Shown piece after piece: positions 46,639 through 57,107 of a stretch of 64,000 nt of DNA. Every line of letters starts with the position of its first letter. Position 1 is the first letter of the stretch. Source of the stretch: Epibacterium sp. Ofav1-8 (GTDB taxonomy: Bacteria > Pseudomonadota > Alphaproteobacteria > Rhodobacterales > Rhodobacteraceae); the NCBI RefSeq assembly GCF_022348185.1, contig NZ_JAKRFD010000003.1, positions 62,001 to 126,000 on the forward strand. Reading direction: 5' to 3'. The notes beneath the pieces are model-generated. The model did no database searches, was not told the DNA's origin, and worked only from the letters and a program-made list of their open reading frames with translations. Made by a program: the position numbers and the translations under genes.

Positions 46639-48321
46639 TCACGAGGCGGCGGGCTGGCCGGCAATCAGGCTGTCGAGACTGGAGGCGCGCGGCAGGGGCA
46701 GGGCGGTCACCGGGCCGTCGACGCCGCGCAGGGTGAAGGTCTCAAAGGCCAGCGGCACCTCCGCCACTCCGGCCGCGTCGAAGACCTCGCGCGAGACCAG
46801 GATCTCGACGCCGAGGTCCTTGGTCTTGGCCTCCAGCCGGCTGGCGGCATTGACGGTGGCGCCGATCAGGGTGCGCGGTGCCAGCCCGGCGGCGCCGATC
46901 TCGCCCAGCACCACGGTGCCCAGGTGCAGCCCCATGCCGATGCGCACCGGATCCTCGCCTTCGGAGGCCAGAACCCGGTTGAACCGCGCCAGTGCGACGC
47001 CGATATTGGCCGCCGCCGCCAGCGCCGCCTCGGCAGAGGAGGCCGCATCGCGGGTTTCGAACAGCGCCAGCATGCCGTCGCCCATGTATTTGTCGACGGT
47101 GCCGCCGGTGCGGGTGACCTCGGGCACGATGGCGTCAAAGAACCGGTTGAGCAGGAACACCACGTCATAGGGCAAGAGTCCCGCCGAGCGCGCGGTAAAG
47201 CCGCGGATGTCGAGGAACAGCACCGCGATGGTCTTTTCCTCGCCACCGGCGGCATGGACCTGGCGGCGGCCCTTGGGGGAATAGACCCGTTTCACCGTCA
47301 GCGCCGAGGTGGGGCGGATCTGGCAGGCCAGCCGCATGTTGTCGGCGGCGTTCACCGCCCTGAGGCTGCGGGCCTCGGCGGGGCTGGGGGCGGGCAGGCT
47401 GTCGAGCCCGTCGGTCACGGCGACTCGGCAGGTGGTGCAGCGGCCCTTGCCGCCGCAGAGCGAGGGATGCGCGATGCCTTTCATCTGCGACATTTCCAGC
47501 AGCGTCAGCCCCCGGTCGGCGGTGATCTCGGGGCCGTCCTCATATCTGATCCGCACCGAGCGGCTGCGCTGGATCAGGCGGCGCAGTGCGAAACAGCCCA
47601 GGGCCAGCCCGAGCAGGCCGAAGAACACAAAGACGCCGATGTTGGTGGCATCGGCCAGCGCCACACGTTCGGCGGCGTCGGGCCAGTTGTAATCGGCCAT
47701 GATCTGGGCGGCAAAACCATCCTCGGCAAAAAAGTCCCACATGCGCCGCCCTTCGGTCACCAGACCGGCCAGCGCCAGCGCCGGGACCAGAACCGCGACG
47801 CCGATCATGTAGGGCACCGCATGCTGCCACCAGCGGGTCAGCCGCAGCCACATGTGCAGGCCGATGCAGCCGTGCACCCAGACCGCCAGCAGCAGCAGAT
47901 ACTGGTGCAGCGCCTCCGGCCCGGTCCAGAGCATGAGAATGATCGAGGACATCTCGTCCTCCAGCCCGTAAACCCGGGCGGCGTAGTTGGTGTGCACCAC
48001 ATGCTGGATCAGCTGCAGCGGGATCAAGACCCCGAGGGTCAGTTGCAGCCACTGGGTGAGGCTCATGCGCAGGGTCCGCCGCATCGCCACCTGCCACAGC
48101 GCCAGCCCGGCGTGCACCAGCAATGATGCATAGAGCACGATCTGGCCGGGCAGGGATTTGGTCACCGCCTCGCGCGCCTCCTGCACCGCCTCCAGCAGGT
48201 CCGGCGACACCAGCCCGGCGGCGACATTGAGGAAATGGAAGAAGGCAAAGGTGAACAGCACCAGCCCCGAGACCAGCCGACTGCGTTGAATCCAGTTGCC
48301 CTGCCAGAGTGCCTGCGCCAC
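46639..48321 (-). CDS. Adenylate/guanylate cyclase with haem-type membrane anchor and 2Fe-2S domain
   Basis: The protein (560 residues from the GTG at 48321) has three parts. Residues 1-250 hold about six membrane helices with spaced histidines (FFHFLN, LLVHAGL, LIQHVVHTNY, WVHGCIGLHM), like the quinone-binding haem anchor of SdhC/FrdC. Next is a ferredoxin domain with LCGGKGRCTTC and a fourth Cys in LACQI. Last is a class III cyclase domain with LFLDIRGFT, YMGDGMLALF and TVNAASRLE. Relatives include CyaC of Sinorhizobium meliloti, a redox-regulated cyclase. GTG 48321 is chosen because GGGGAA precedes it; a longer TTG start at 48396 is possible. Its product (cAMP or cGMP) cannot be read by eye. 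Confidence 0.88.
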   Translation of the reverse strand: MAQALWQGNWIQRSRLVSGLVLFTFAFFHFLNVAAGLVSPDLLEAVQEAREAVTKSLPGQIVLYASLLVHAGLALWQVAMRRTLRMSLTQWLQLTLGVLIPLQLIQHVVHTNYAARVYGLEDEMSSIILMLWTGPEALHQYLLLLAVWVHGCIGLHMWLRLTRWWQHAVPYMIGVAVLVPALALAGLVTEGRRMWDFFAEDGFAAQIMADYNWPDAAERVALADATNIGVFVFFGLLGLALGCFALRRLIQRSRSVRIRYEDGPEITADRGLTLLEMSQMKGIAHPSLCGGKGRCTTCRVAVTDGLDSLPAPSPAEARSLRAVNAADNMRLACQIRPTSALTVKRVYSPKGRRQVHAAGGEEKTIAVLFLDIRGFTARSAGLLPYDVVFLLNRFFDAIVPEVTRTGGTVDKYMGDGMLALFETRDAASSAEAALAAAANIGVALARFNRVLASEGEDPVRIGMGLHLGTVVLGEIGAAGLAPRTLIGATVNAASRLEAKTKDLGVEILVSREVFDAAGVAEVPLAFETFTLRGVDGPVTALPLPRASSLDSLIAGQPAAS

Positions 48322-48435
48322 GTGTGAACGTTCCCCATGAGGTGTTTCACCCGGTTTAGGCGATCCGCGACGGGCTGTCACCTGCGGGATCGGCAAGGCG
48401 GGGGCGCCGCACGCAGGATCGGCACGGGCGCCGGA

Positions 48436-49167
48436 TCACGGCAGGCTGAGTTTCGCCATGCGTCCGCCATCGACCGCATAGACCTGTCCGGTGATGAAAC
48501 CGGCCTCCGCCGAGGCGAGAAACGCCACCATTCCGGCGACATCCTCGGGACGCCCGATCCGGTCCACCGGGTGGATGTGGCGCAGGTCGCGGGCAAAGGC
48601 GTCGGGGTCCGGGGCGGCGGCGATCATGGTCCGGTTGAGGTCGGAGTCGATCCAGCCCGGCGCCACCGCATTGCAGCGAATGCCCTCGGCACCATGATCC
48701 ACCGCCACTGCGCGGGTGAGCCCGTGCAACCCGGCCTTGGTTGCGGAATAGGCTGCGTGGTTGGGATTGGTGCCGATGCCCTCGATCGAGCCGGTGTTGA
48801 CGATCACGCCCTGGCTGCGGCGCAGGTGCGGCAGCGCCGCCTTGATGGTCAGGAACGGGGCCGAGAGATTGAGCGCGAGATTGCGCTGCCAATCGGTGAG
48901 GGTCATGTCCTCGATCCGGGCCTCCTGCATCATGCCGACATTGTTGACCAGAATGTCCAGCTGGCCGGTGCGCGCGATCACTGCGTCGATCACCTGCTGC
49001 GGGCTTTCGGGATCGGTGAAATCCGCCCGGATGCTGTCGAACTCCTCGTCGTCGCCCCGTTGCGCGGTCATGACCCGGGCTCCTTCCGCGGCCAGCCGTT
49101 GGGCAATGGCGCGGCCAATTCCGGTTCTGCCGCCGGTCACAAGCGCTGTTTTGCCGTTGAAACGCAT
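48436..49167 (-). CDS. SDR-family NAD(P)-dependent oxidoreductase
   Basis: The 243-residue protein has the cofactor motif TGGRTGIG near residue 11, NNVG, the catalytic serine in NTGSIEGIG and YSATK. The end reads ITGQVYAVDGG. These are classical short-chain dehydrogenase features. AGGAGGG precedes the ATG. It lies 114 bases upstream of the cyclase gene on the same strand. The substrate is unknown. Confidence 0.93.
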   Translation of the reverse strand: MRFNGKTALVTGGRTGIGRAIAQRLAAEGARVMTAQRGDDEEFDSIRADFTDPESPQQVIDAVIARTGQLDILVNNVGMMQEARIEDMTLTDWQRNLALNLSAPFLTIKAALPHLRRSQGVIVNTGSIEGIGTNPNHAAYSATKAGLHGLTRAVAVDHGAEGIRCNAVAPGWIDSDLNRTMIAAAPDPDAFARDLRHIHPVDRIGRPEDVAGMVAFLASAEAGFITGQVYAVDGGRMAKLSLP

Positions 49168-49451
49168 CGGGTCCCTCCTGTCGTGAAACTCTGCGCGCAG
49201 ACTGCCACGACGCAGGGGGTCGTGCTAGCAGGGCGGGGCGGATCCGACCTGTGGGTTTCCGTCATGATCGCGACCGGAGACGACTGTGCGCGGATGAACC
49301 CTGCCGGCGCGCGCGTTCCTCTGGGCGGAGGCGCGCCGGTATGTGACGGACAATTAACGGTGGCCGCTATTGCTCTGTTATACGGGTGTCATCAACTCAG
49401 GGCTGCATGGGCGGGTGCCGATGGGGCACGCGGGCCATCGGGAGGGCTGTG

Positions 49452-50456
49452 ATGAAAATCATGAACTGGAACATCGAGTGGATGAACAACTGGTTCTCTG
49501 GCAATCACGATCCGCAGTGGGGCAGCGGGTCGCTCGGCGCCGGGGACGCCCATGTGGTGGCGGCGCGGGTGGCCAATGTCATCCGCGATGTGGACCCGGA
49601 TGTGCTCTGCGTGCAGGAAGGCCCCAGTGCGATGCCGGAAATGCAGCTCTTCATCGAGGCGCATCTGTCCGATAACGGCGTGCCGCGCTACGAGGCGCTG
49701 ATCGGCAAGGCGGGCGGCGCGCAGAAGCTCTATGTGCTGACCAAGGTGGGCGGCGCGGTGGCGGCGATCGACCATGCCACCGATGCGCCGACGCAAGAGC
49801 TGGAAAACGTGTGGCAGGCCGATGTCGATGGCGACCTCCTGTTGCAACCCTATGATTTTACGCGGCTTCCCATGGTCGTCGACCTTGACCCCCATGCGGG
49901 CGCGCCGCTGCGGATCGTGGTGCTGCACACCAAGTCCAAATATGTCCACAACGGTCAGGCGCTGTTTGGCAACCCGGCGCGGCGGCATGAATTCATCGCC
50001 GCCGCGATGAAGGCCCGGCGCCGGATCTCTGCCGAGGGGTTCCGCCTGCGCAGCTATCTGGACCAGCTTGTCGCTGCCGATGCCGGGGCACGGGTGATTG
50101 TCACCGGCGACTGGAATGATGGTCCGGGGCCGGATTTCTTTGAACGTCAGTATCTGACCCACAATATCGCCGACATCGTGCTGGGCAGCACCTTCTATCC
50201 CGATCTGATCTTTCGCCATCCGGTGCTGGAGCGGGTGCCCTCCACCGCGCTGTTCACGGCGCGGTTTGACGATTTTGTCGACGACATCCCGGATCGGCCC
50301 CTGCTGCTGGATCATTTTGCGGTGTCGCCGGGTCTGCACGGCGACATCCGCGATGCCGGGATTGCACATGCGGAATACGAGCGCGAATTGGAGGGCAGCG
50401 GCGCGGCCCGGACCCAGCGGGCCAGCGATCACCGTCCGATCTGGCTGACGCTCTGA
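49452..50456 (+). CDS. Endonuclease/exonuclease/phosphatase family protein
   Basis: The 334-residue protein starts MKIMNWNIEWMNNWF and has VLCVQEGPS (catalytic Glu), VIVTGDWND (Asp/Asn pair) and ASDHRPIWL (final Asp-His), the EEP-fold catalytic set. Family members cut DNA or hydrolyse phosphoesters; the substrate is open. No signal peptide is seen. GGAGGG precedes the ATG at 49452. A terminator follows. Confidence 0.88.
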   Translation: MKIMNWNIEWMNNWFSGNHDPQWGSGSLGAGDAHVVAARVANVIRDVDPDVLCVQEGPSAMPEMQLFIEAHLSDNGVPRYEALIGKAGGAQKLYVLTKVGGAVAAIDHATDAPTQELENVWQADVDGDLLLQPYDFTRLPMVVDLDPHAGAPLRIVVLHTKSKYVHNGQALFGNPARRHEFIAAAMKARRRISAEGFRLRSYLDQLVAADAGARVIVTGDWNDGPGPDFFERQYLTHNIADIVLGSTFYPDLIFRHPVLERVPSTALFTARFDDFVDDIPDRPLLLDHFAVSPGLHGDIRDAGIAHAEYERELEGSGAARTQRASDHRPIWLTL

Positions 50457-50479
50457 CAGCGGTTGCGATCAGGCGATGG

Positions 50480-50519
50480 AAAACGGCTCCCGAAGAGATC
50501 TCTCCGGGAGCCGTTTTTT
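50480..50519 (+). terminator. Rho-independent terminator of the EEP-family gene
   Basis: A 13-pair stem AAAACGGCTCCCG with CGGGAGCCGTTTT surrounds a 12-base loop and is followed by TT. Its arms also suit the minus strand, where trxB converges. Confidence 0.93.
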
Positions 50520-50599
50520 GATTTTGGGCCAGGGTCTTGGGCCAAGATCCTGAGCAGGGTTCGGAACCGGGATCCGGGACAGGAAACCGGGGCGGGCGG

Positions 50600-51616
<1,017 letters not shown>

Positions 51617-51784
51617 TTAAAGACCCTCATTCTTGCATCCTGTGCAAGCCCGGCTGCCTGTTTCCAAAGCAGCTGCCATCGCAGCGGGCGCCGGGGTTAC
51701 AAGAATGTTGCGATATTGTGAAATATTGTTGCGTGAGTACGCGCCCCTGCTATAAGAAGTGCAAATTTCAGGAGAATGCACCCC

Positions 51785-52285
51785 ATGGTCACCACACGTC
51801 TGGACCCGATCGACCGCAAGATTCTGTCGGAGCTACAGGCCGATGGCCGGATGACGAATGTCGAACTGGCCAAGCGCGTCGGAATTTCCGCGCCGCCCTG
51901 CCTGCGCCGGGTGCGGGCGCTGGAGGAGGCCGGGCTGATCCGCGGCTACCACGCGGAAGTGAACGACCGCGAGCTGGGCTTTGAGGTCCAGGTCTTTGCC
52001 ATGGTGGGTCTGGAGAGCCAGGCGGAGGCGGAGCTGTCGGCCTTTGAGGAGAAATGCCGCGGCTGGCCGCTGGTGCGCGAGTGCCACATGCTGAACGGCG
52101 AGGTGGATTTCATCCTGAAATGCGTGGCGCCGGATCTGTCGACCTTTCAGCGGTTCCTGACCAGCGATCTGCTGACCACGCCGAATGTGGCCAGCGTCAA
52201 GACCTCGCTGGTGATCCGCGGCGCCAAGGACGAGCCCGGCGTGCCCTTTGACGTGCTGGAAGAACGGCTGGCGCGCGAGGCCTGA
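51785..52285 (+). CDS. Lrp/AsnC-family transcriptional regulator
   Basis: The 166-residue protein has an N-terminal helix-turn-helix (LDPIDRKILSELQADGRMTN, then ISAPPCLRRVRALEEAGLI) and a C-terminal RAM ligand domain. Lrp-type proteins act as octamers and often sense amino acids. AGGAG lies ten bases before the ATG at 51785; an ATG nine bases earlier is too close to it. Its position facing trxB suggests shared control, but the ligand is unknown. Confidence 0.93.
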   Translation: MVTTRLDPIDRKILSELQADGRMTNVELAKRVGISAPPCLRRVRALEEAGLIRGYHAEVNDRELGFEVQVFAMVGLESQAEAELSAFEEKCRGWPLVRECHMLNGEVDFILKCVAPDLSTFQRFLTSDLLTTPNVASVKTSLVIRGAKDEPGVPFDVLEERLAREA

Positions 52286-52364
52286 CCCCCTCGGCGCGTC
52301 TGCGATACGCGTGGTCATAGGCTGCGATCCGATGGCCCCCAGGCAGAAAAACCCGCACAGACAG

Positions 52365-52399
52365 AAAACGCCCGCCCCTGATGCCAGAGCGGGCGTTTT
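52365..52399 (-). terminator. Hairpin terminator between lrp and the Hint gene
   Basis: AAAACGCCCGC (52365-52375) pairs exactly with GCGGGCGTTTT (52389-52399), loop of 13. It can terminate either of the two convergent genes. Confidence 0.9.
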
Positions 52400-52432
52400 G
52401 CATGTTGTGCCGCCTGTTGGTGCGTCGCGGCC

Positions 52433-53203
52433 CTAGGCCTGCGCGACCCGGGTGCGGTCGAAGGCGAGCGGGCCAAATCCGGCGATCGAGTCCACCTGCG
52501 GGAACATGTTCAGATACAGCGTCTTGATCGGGTAGCTGACCAGGCGCAGCGCGTCGGGGCCGGGGTGGTAGGTCTCGAACTCCAGCCCGCCGACGCGGAT
52601 CACCGCATGCCGGGCCAGACACAGGTGATACATGTCGACCGGCGCCGGGGGCGTGGTTTCGACGATGTTCATCCCGTCGAGGAACTCGGTCACCGGGGTC
52701 AGCAGCGGGCCCTTGTCCTCGGCCGGGCGCAGATGCGCCGGGGTGCGCAGCAGACGCGCGGCGGGGCCAGTCACGACGCAGGAGCTGGGCTTGGCCATGC
52801 CGAGGCTGTCGGCCATGAAACTGGTAAGCGCCAGCCGGGCCCCGGTGGCGGTCTTGCGGCCGGGAACCATCGTGGTCATGCCCTTCCAGACCACCGGCTC
52901 GTAGGTGCCGCTGTGGGTCAGGACCTGATCGCCGGGAAAGAGATCCTCGATCGCCACCGGGCCATAATCCGTTTCCACCAGCGAGCCGCGGGTAAAGGCG
53001 GTGAAGGCCTGTTCGAACAGCGGCAGCGCCGGCGCGATGTGCCGGGTCTCGGCGAGGTTTCCGTTCGGCAGCAGGCTGGCCACCTCGTAGCGGCGCAACT
53101 GCGGTTTGGTGTCGGCACGCGGAGCGGCGGATGGGTCCCGCAGCAGCGGTTGGGTCTTGGCGATATTCGCGGCAGCGCGCTGCAACGACTGAGGTAAGGT
53201 CAT
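52433..53203 (-). CDS. Hint-domain protein without the catalytic cysteine
   Basis: The 256-residue protein carries a Hint_2-type domain: FTRGSLVETDYG, VAIEDLFPGDQVLTHSG, later VTGPAARLLRTP and HLCLARHAVIRVGGLEFETY. Active Hint domains start with Cys directly before this motif (C-F-x-x-G-T); here the place is alanine (A-F-T-R-G-S, about residue 68), so self-splicing is unlikely. Roseobacters carry many such proteins, often linked to secreted or RTX-type proteins. No signal peptide is visible. AGGAGG precedes the ATG at 53203. Confidence 0.8.
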   Translation of the reverse strand: MTLPQSLQRAAANIAKTQPLLRDPSAAPRADTKPQLRRYEVASLLPNGNLAETRHIAPALPLFEQAFTAFTRGSLVETDYGPVAIEDLFPGDQVLTHSGTYEPVVWKGMTTMVPGRKTATGARLALTSFMADSLGMAKPSSCVVTGPAARLLRTPAHLRPAEDKGPLLTPVTEFLDGMNIVETTPPAPVDMYHLCLARHAVIRVGGLEFETYHPGPDALRLVSYPIKTLYLNMFPQVDSIAGFGPLAFDRTRVAQA

Positions 53204-53445
53204 GGCCCTGGCCTCCTTGCTTGTGGCACGAAGTCCGGCCCCCACCGGTGTCTTCGTGCGTGATGTGTGCCCCGCCCGGAACAATACGCAGAACCGGCCC
53301 CGGATCCGGACTGGTCAGCAGATCGACCAGCGGACCCCGAAGGGGGCGGCACGCACAGGGGCGGGATATGCGTCCTGCATGGTCCGGGGGCGAGTGGTTG
53401 TCCCGGGTGCAGGGGCTGCCGGGTTCTCCGGCGGGAAAAATCCGC

Positions 53446-53616
53446 TCAGGCGGCCTTGGCGGTCTGGGTCGCAGCTGTCTTAGCGGTCTCGGCGGCCTTG
53501 GCGCGACGGCGGGCGATCATCGCCTTGCGCGTGGCGCCGCGGGTCCAGGGCATGCGGACCTCCTGTGCTTTGGAGGTGGCAATGATGGATTTCACGAAAC
53601 GTGACTGCGACGGCAT
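53446..53616 (-). CDS. Small basic, alanine-rich protein
   Basis: The 56-residue protein starts MPSQSRFVKSIIATSKAQEV, then MPWTRGATRKAMIARRRAK, and ends in an alanine/threonine/lysine tail (AAETAKTAATQTAKAA). It looks like a conserved roseobacterial small protein and has a good AGGGAG ribosome site. The lysine/alanine tail resembles histone H1-like or DNA-binding tails, but no function is known. It lies about 240 bases upstream of the Hint gene. Confidence 0.65.
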   Translation of the reverse strand: MPSQSRFVKSIIATSKAQEVRMPWTRGATRKAMIARRRAKAAETAKTAATQTAKAA

Positions 53617-53880
53617 ATTCAAACTCCCTGGCGCCCGAGGGCGGATCAAATCTTAACGCATTCTGTTTTCGACGATCATTGCGGTTTGAATATGACCAAC
53701 TGGTGGAAACTGCGCAGGCCGTTAATAATTTGCCGGAGCAGCGTCCAGGGGTCTGAAATTCATGAATAAAATGGCGTTGATTGACGCAGGGGAAGGGGTG
53801 GCGCAGGGGCCACGGCACAGAAATATGGCAGGATTGGTGCGGCGCGCGCGCCAGCGCGCCGCCGCGCGATCCCCTCTGCG
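53617..53880 (-). other. A+T-richer intergenic region
   Basis: About 260 bases between the small basic gene and pgeF, with a lower G+C centre near 53700-53790. It probably holds the promoter of the small protein gene. No RNA gene is seen. Confidence 0.4.
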
Positions 53881-54648
53881 TCAGAGCCGGATGCAGGAGA
53901 TCAGGCGCCCGTAGTCGGCTTCCTTGGCGTGGGTGCTGCGGCGATAGGAATAGAACCGCTCGGGATCGCTGTAGGTGCAGTGGCGGGTCCATGCGCAGTG
54001 ATCGATCCCGGCGGCGCGCAGCCGGGCGAGACCGAGGCCCGGCAGGTCGAACTGCATGCGGTCGCCCTGACCCTGGGCGAAGAATCGGCCATTGGCCGGA
54101 TCCTGCATCATGAAATCATCAAAGAAGTCCGGCCCGACCTCATAGGCGCGCTGCGAAATCGTCGGGCCGATCACCGCGCGCAGATTGGCACGGCTGGCGC
54201 CCAGGGCCAGCATCGCCTCGACCGTGGCCTCCAGCACCCCGTCGAGGGTGCCGCGCCATCCCGCGTGGGCAGCGCCGATGACGCCGGCTTCGGGATCGGC
54301 AAACAGCACCGGCTGGCAATCGGCGGTCAGCACCGACAGCACCACGCCGGGGGTGGCGGTCACCATGGCATCGGCCCTGGGGCGGGGCGCGTCGGGATCT
54401 TCGGGCAGCCCGTCGACCACGGCCACATCGGCGGAATGCACCTGATGCATGCCGAGGAGCGCGTCGGTCGGGGCGGCCATCGCCGCAGCGACACGGGCGC
54501 GGTTCAGCATCACGGCCTCGCGCTGATCCGAGGATCCGACGCCGCAGTTGAGCCCCGCAAACACGCCGGAGGAGGCGCCGCCCTTGCGGGTGAAGAACCC
54601 GTGCGCGACGGGGGCCAGAAGATCGGATGTGACAGATTCAAGCGTCAT
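53881..54648 (-). CDS. pgeF: Peptidoglycan editing factor PgeF (YfiH, laccase-domain)
   Basis: The 255-residue protein has MHQVHSADVAVV, VLTADCQPVLF, and GAAHAGWRGTLDG, the zinc ligands (Cys and two His) of the YfiH/DUF152 fold. The enzyme removes misincorporated L-Ser from the peptidoglycan precursor in E. coli. The ATG at 54648 overlaps the upstream midA stop by four bases. It is the third gene of lgt-midA-pgeF. Confidence 0.93.
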   Translation of the reverse strand: MTLESVTSDLLAPVAHGFFTRKGGASSGVFAGLNCGVGSSDQREAVMLNRARVAAAMAAPTDALLGMHQVHSADVAVVDGLPEDPDAPRPRADAMVTATPGVVLSVLTADCQPVLFADPEAGVIGAAHAGWRGTLDGVLEATVEAMLALGASRANLRAVIGPTISQRAYEVGPDFFDDFMMQDPANGRFFAQGQGDRMQFDLPGLGLARLRAAGIDHCAWTRHCTYSDPERFYSYRRSTHAKEADYGRLISCIRL

Positions 54649-55733
54649 TTTTCCAGTCCTGCGGGGGGAGGGCATTGGGCGGGATAGAGGCCGAGCACTT
54701 TGAACAGGTTTCCCATTTCCTCCGGGTGCGTCAACCGTCGATGTGCGGCGATCAGCTGGTCGAGCGGATCTCCGTCCAGCCCGGCGGCCAGGGCGCGGGC
54801 GCGTTCGGAAATGCCGAGCCGCTCCAGGAACACGCCCTGCGGGGTCAGCCGCGTATGGGCGCAGCCGCAGGCGCGGGCGGCGCGGCAGAGGGTTTCGAAA
54901 TCCACATGCGCGGTGAGATCGGCGGCGCCGGGATGCTCCAGCGGATCGGCGGGGGCCTTGGCGCGCAGCGCTTGCAGGGTGTCGCCGAGCGAGCGCCAGT
55001 CGCCGTAGTCCACCACCAGGGCGGCGCCGCCGTGTTCTGCGATGCGCTGGGCGATCGCCTCGGTGACGACCATGGCGATTTCGCAATGTTCGACCAGATC
55101 GCCGTCGCGGGTGTCGTCGAGCCGATGCGCCAGGGCGGGCTGGGGGGCGGGCGCGCCAAGGCCCAGGGTCAGGGCTGTGGCGGCGCCGGTCTCGCCAGCC
55201 TCGGCGCGTCCGACCCGGCGTTCGCGCCACTGGTCGCCGTCGCGCTGGAACTGCCGGATCGGCAGCGCGTCGAAGAATTCATTGGCCACCAGATAGAGCG
55301 GCTGCTGGGGCAGGTCCTCGACCGAGGGCAGCCAGCGCGGGGCGTGGGCCTTGAGCGCTGCCGCCTGCTGTTCACGCAGGCGCGGGGCGGCCTCGATCAG
55401 CACCAGCTCCATGGCGTCGTGGAACCCGGGCACCGCGCGGGTGGCGCGCAGCATATCGACCATCAGGGTGCCGCGGCCGGGGCCGAGTTCGGCCAGGGTG
55501 AAGGGCGCGGGGCGTCCCTGGTCGAGCCAGGCCTGCACCAGTGCCAGGCCGAGGAGTTCGCCGAACATCTGGCTGATCTCCGGCGCGGTGATGAAATCGC
55601 CCTCGGCCCCGATCGCGGTGGCGGTGGTGTAATAGCCGTGGGCCGGGTTCAGCAGGCATTCGGACATGTAATCCGCAACGCTGATCGGCCCGTCGAGGGT
55701 GATGCGGCGCAGCAGGGTTTCCATCAGGCTCAT
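54645..55733 (-). CDS. midA: Class I SAM-dependent methyltransferase, MidA/NDUFAF7 type
   Basis: The 362-residue protein has [17 protein letters not shown] near residue 80, [21 protein letters not shown], and [17 protein letters not shown], the marks of the DUF185 family. Human NDUFAF7 methylates an arginine of complex I subunit NDUFS2. In bacteria the substrate is not shown. It overlaps lgt and pgeF by four bases on either side, indicating strict cotranslation. Confidence 0.9.
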   Translation of the reverse strand: MSLMETLLRRITLDGPISVADYMSECLLNPAHGYYTTATAIGAEGDFITAPEISQMFGELLGLALVQAWLDQGRPAPFTLAELGPGRGTLMVDMLRATRAVPGFHDAMELVLIEAAPRLREQQAAALKAHAPRWLPSVEDLPQQPLYLVANEFFDALPIRQFQRDGDQWRERRVGRAEAGETGAATALTLGLGAPAPQPALAHRLDDTRDGDLVEHCEIAMVVTEAIAQRIAEHGGAALVVDYGDWRSLGDTLQALRAKAPADPLEHPGAADLTAHVDFETLCRAARACGCAHTRLTPQGVFLERLGISERARALAAGLDGDPLDQLIAAHRRLTHPEEMGNLFKVLGLYPAQCPPPAGLEK

Positions 55734-56638
55734 GCGGTGGCCTCCGGTGCAGGGGCGCGGCGGGCGCGCAGGAGGAACCACAGCCCCAGCGCGATCATCG
55801 GCAGCGACAGGGCCTGGCCCTGGGTCAGCCCGTAGCCGCCGATCTGCCAGGCGAGGCCCAGCGGGTTGCCCTCCGACACGAACTGGGAGTCGGGCTGGCG
55901 GAAGAACTCCACAACAAAGCGGGCAGCGCCATAGCCGGCCAGAAAGGTGCCGAGGATGCGGCCGGGGGCCTGAAAGGCGCGGTGGCGGTAGACCAGCCAC
56001 AGGATCAGTGCGCCGAGGATCAGACCCTCCAGCGCCGCCTCGTAGAGCTGGCTGGGGTGACGGGCGCAGATCTCGCCCAGGGCCTGGCCGCAGTCCTGCG
56101 CGGCGCGGCCCGGAAAGGCGACCCCCCAGGGCAGGTCGGTGGCGCGGCCCCACAGCTCGGCATTGACGAAATTCGCCAGCCGCCCCAGCAGCAGCCCCGG
56201 GGCCACGGTATGGGCGACCAGATCGGCGATCTGCAGGCTGTTGATGTTCTGCGCCCGGGCATAGAGCCATGCGGCCAGCACAACCCCGAGAAGACCACCA
56301 TGAAAGGCCATGCCGCCCTCCCAGATGCGCAGGATCTGGGCCGGGTTCTGCAGGTAGACGGCGGGCTGGTAGAACAGCACATAGCCCAGCCGCCCGCCGA
56401 GGATCACGCCGAGGATGATCCAGGTCATCAGATCCTCGACCTGGCGCGGGGTCATCGGCGCGGTCTCTGCGGGCCAGAGCGCCGGGCGTTTGACCGCGCG
56501 CACGGCCAGGTGCCAGGCGATCAGGATGCCGACGATATAGGCCAGCGCATACCAGCGCAGCGCGAACTCCATGCCGAAGAGGGAGACCGAAAAGATCTCG
56601 GGCGAAAGGTTCGGGAAGGGGATCATGTCAGCCAGCAT
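55730..56638 (-). CDS. lgt: Prolipoprotein diacylglyceryl transferase
   Basis: The 302-residue membrane enzyme has [12 protein letters not shown], the [10 protein letters not shown] segment, [13 protein letters not shown] (the Lgt signature histidine), and [14 protein letters not shown]. It adds diacylglycerol to the cysteine of lipoprotein precursors. The ATG at 56638 ([14 protein letters not shown]) fits the family; an internal ATG four codons on is possible. It leads lgt-midA-pgeF and is divergent from ubiK. Confidence 0.96.
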   Translation of the reverse strand: MLADMIPFPNLSPEIFSVSLFGMEFALRWYALAYIVGILIAWHLAVRAVKRPALWPAETAPMTPRQVEDLMTWIILGVILGGRLGYVLFYQPAVYLQNPAQILRIWEGGMAFHGGLLGVVLAAWLYARAQNINSLQIADLVAHTVAPGLLLGRLANFVNAELWGRATDLPWGVAFPGRAAQDCGQALGEICARHPSQLYEAALEGLILGALILWLVYRHRAFQAPGRILGTFLAGYGAARFVVEFFRQPDSQFVSEGNPLGLAWQIGGYGLTQGQALSLPMIALGLWFLLRARRAPAPEATA

Positions 56639-56734
56639 GGGGGTCTCTGTGCCTCTTTGGGGCAAGTCCTGTCAACGGCTTGCCGTTTCTGCCTCAAGCG
56701 CCCATATAGGGGGCAAGCCTCACAGAGGTAAGAC

Positions 56735-56998
56735 ATGAACCGGGAGATGGCTATGCAGACCCGCAACAAGATTATGGACGATATTTCGCAGCTGATGACC
56801 AACGCCATGGGCGTGGCGCAGGGGGCGAAGGACGAAGCCGAGACCGCGATGAAGGGCATGATCGACCGCTGGCTGGCCGATCGCGATTTCGTGACCCGGG
56901 AAGAGTTCGACGCGGTGCGCGCCATGGCGCAGAAGGCGCGTGAGGAAAACGCGGCGCTGAAGGCCCGGCTGGACGCGCTGGAAGCCAAGTCCGACTGA
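56735..56998 (+). CDS. ubiK: Ubiquinone biosynthesis accessory factor UbiK (YqiC/BMFP family)
   Basis: The 87-residue helical protein has MQTRNKIMDDISQLMTN, GAKDEAETAMKGMIDRWLAD, and DFVTREEFDAVRAMAQKARE plus a C-terminal coiled coil (LKARLDALEAK). In E. coli UbiK joins the aerobic ubiquinone complex with UbiJ. The AGAGG site favours ATG 56735 over two later ATGs. A strong terminator follows. Confidence 0.88.
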   Translation: MNREMAMQTRNKIMDDISQLMTNAMGVAQGAKDEAETAMKGMIDRWLADRDFVTREEFDAVRAMAQKAREENAALKARLDALEAKSD

Positions 56999-57078
56999 CC
57001 CATCCGGGCGCTAACGGCCCATATGCCGGCCCATCCGCCCGGCACGAGCCGATCCGCCACGCGCTGGTACCAAGCGGC

Positions 57079-57107
57079 AAAAGGGATGCGTTGACGCATC
57101 CCTTTTT
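57079..57107 (+). terminator. Rho-independent terminator of ubiK
   Basis: A 12-pair perfect stem AAAAGGGATGCG with CGCATCCCTTTT and loop TTGA, followed by T. It lies 80 bases after the ubiK stop. Confidence 0.93.

Noticed and set aside
52433..53203. An intein inside a host gene
   Set aside because: The Hint motif lies in a stand-alone protein without split host domains and lacks the catalytic cysteine.
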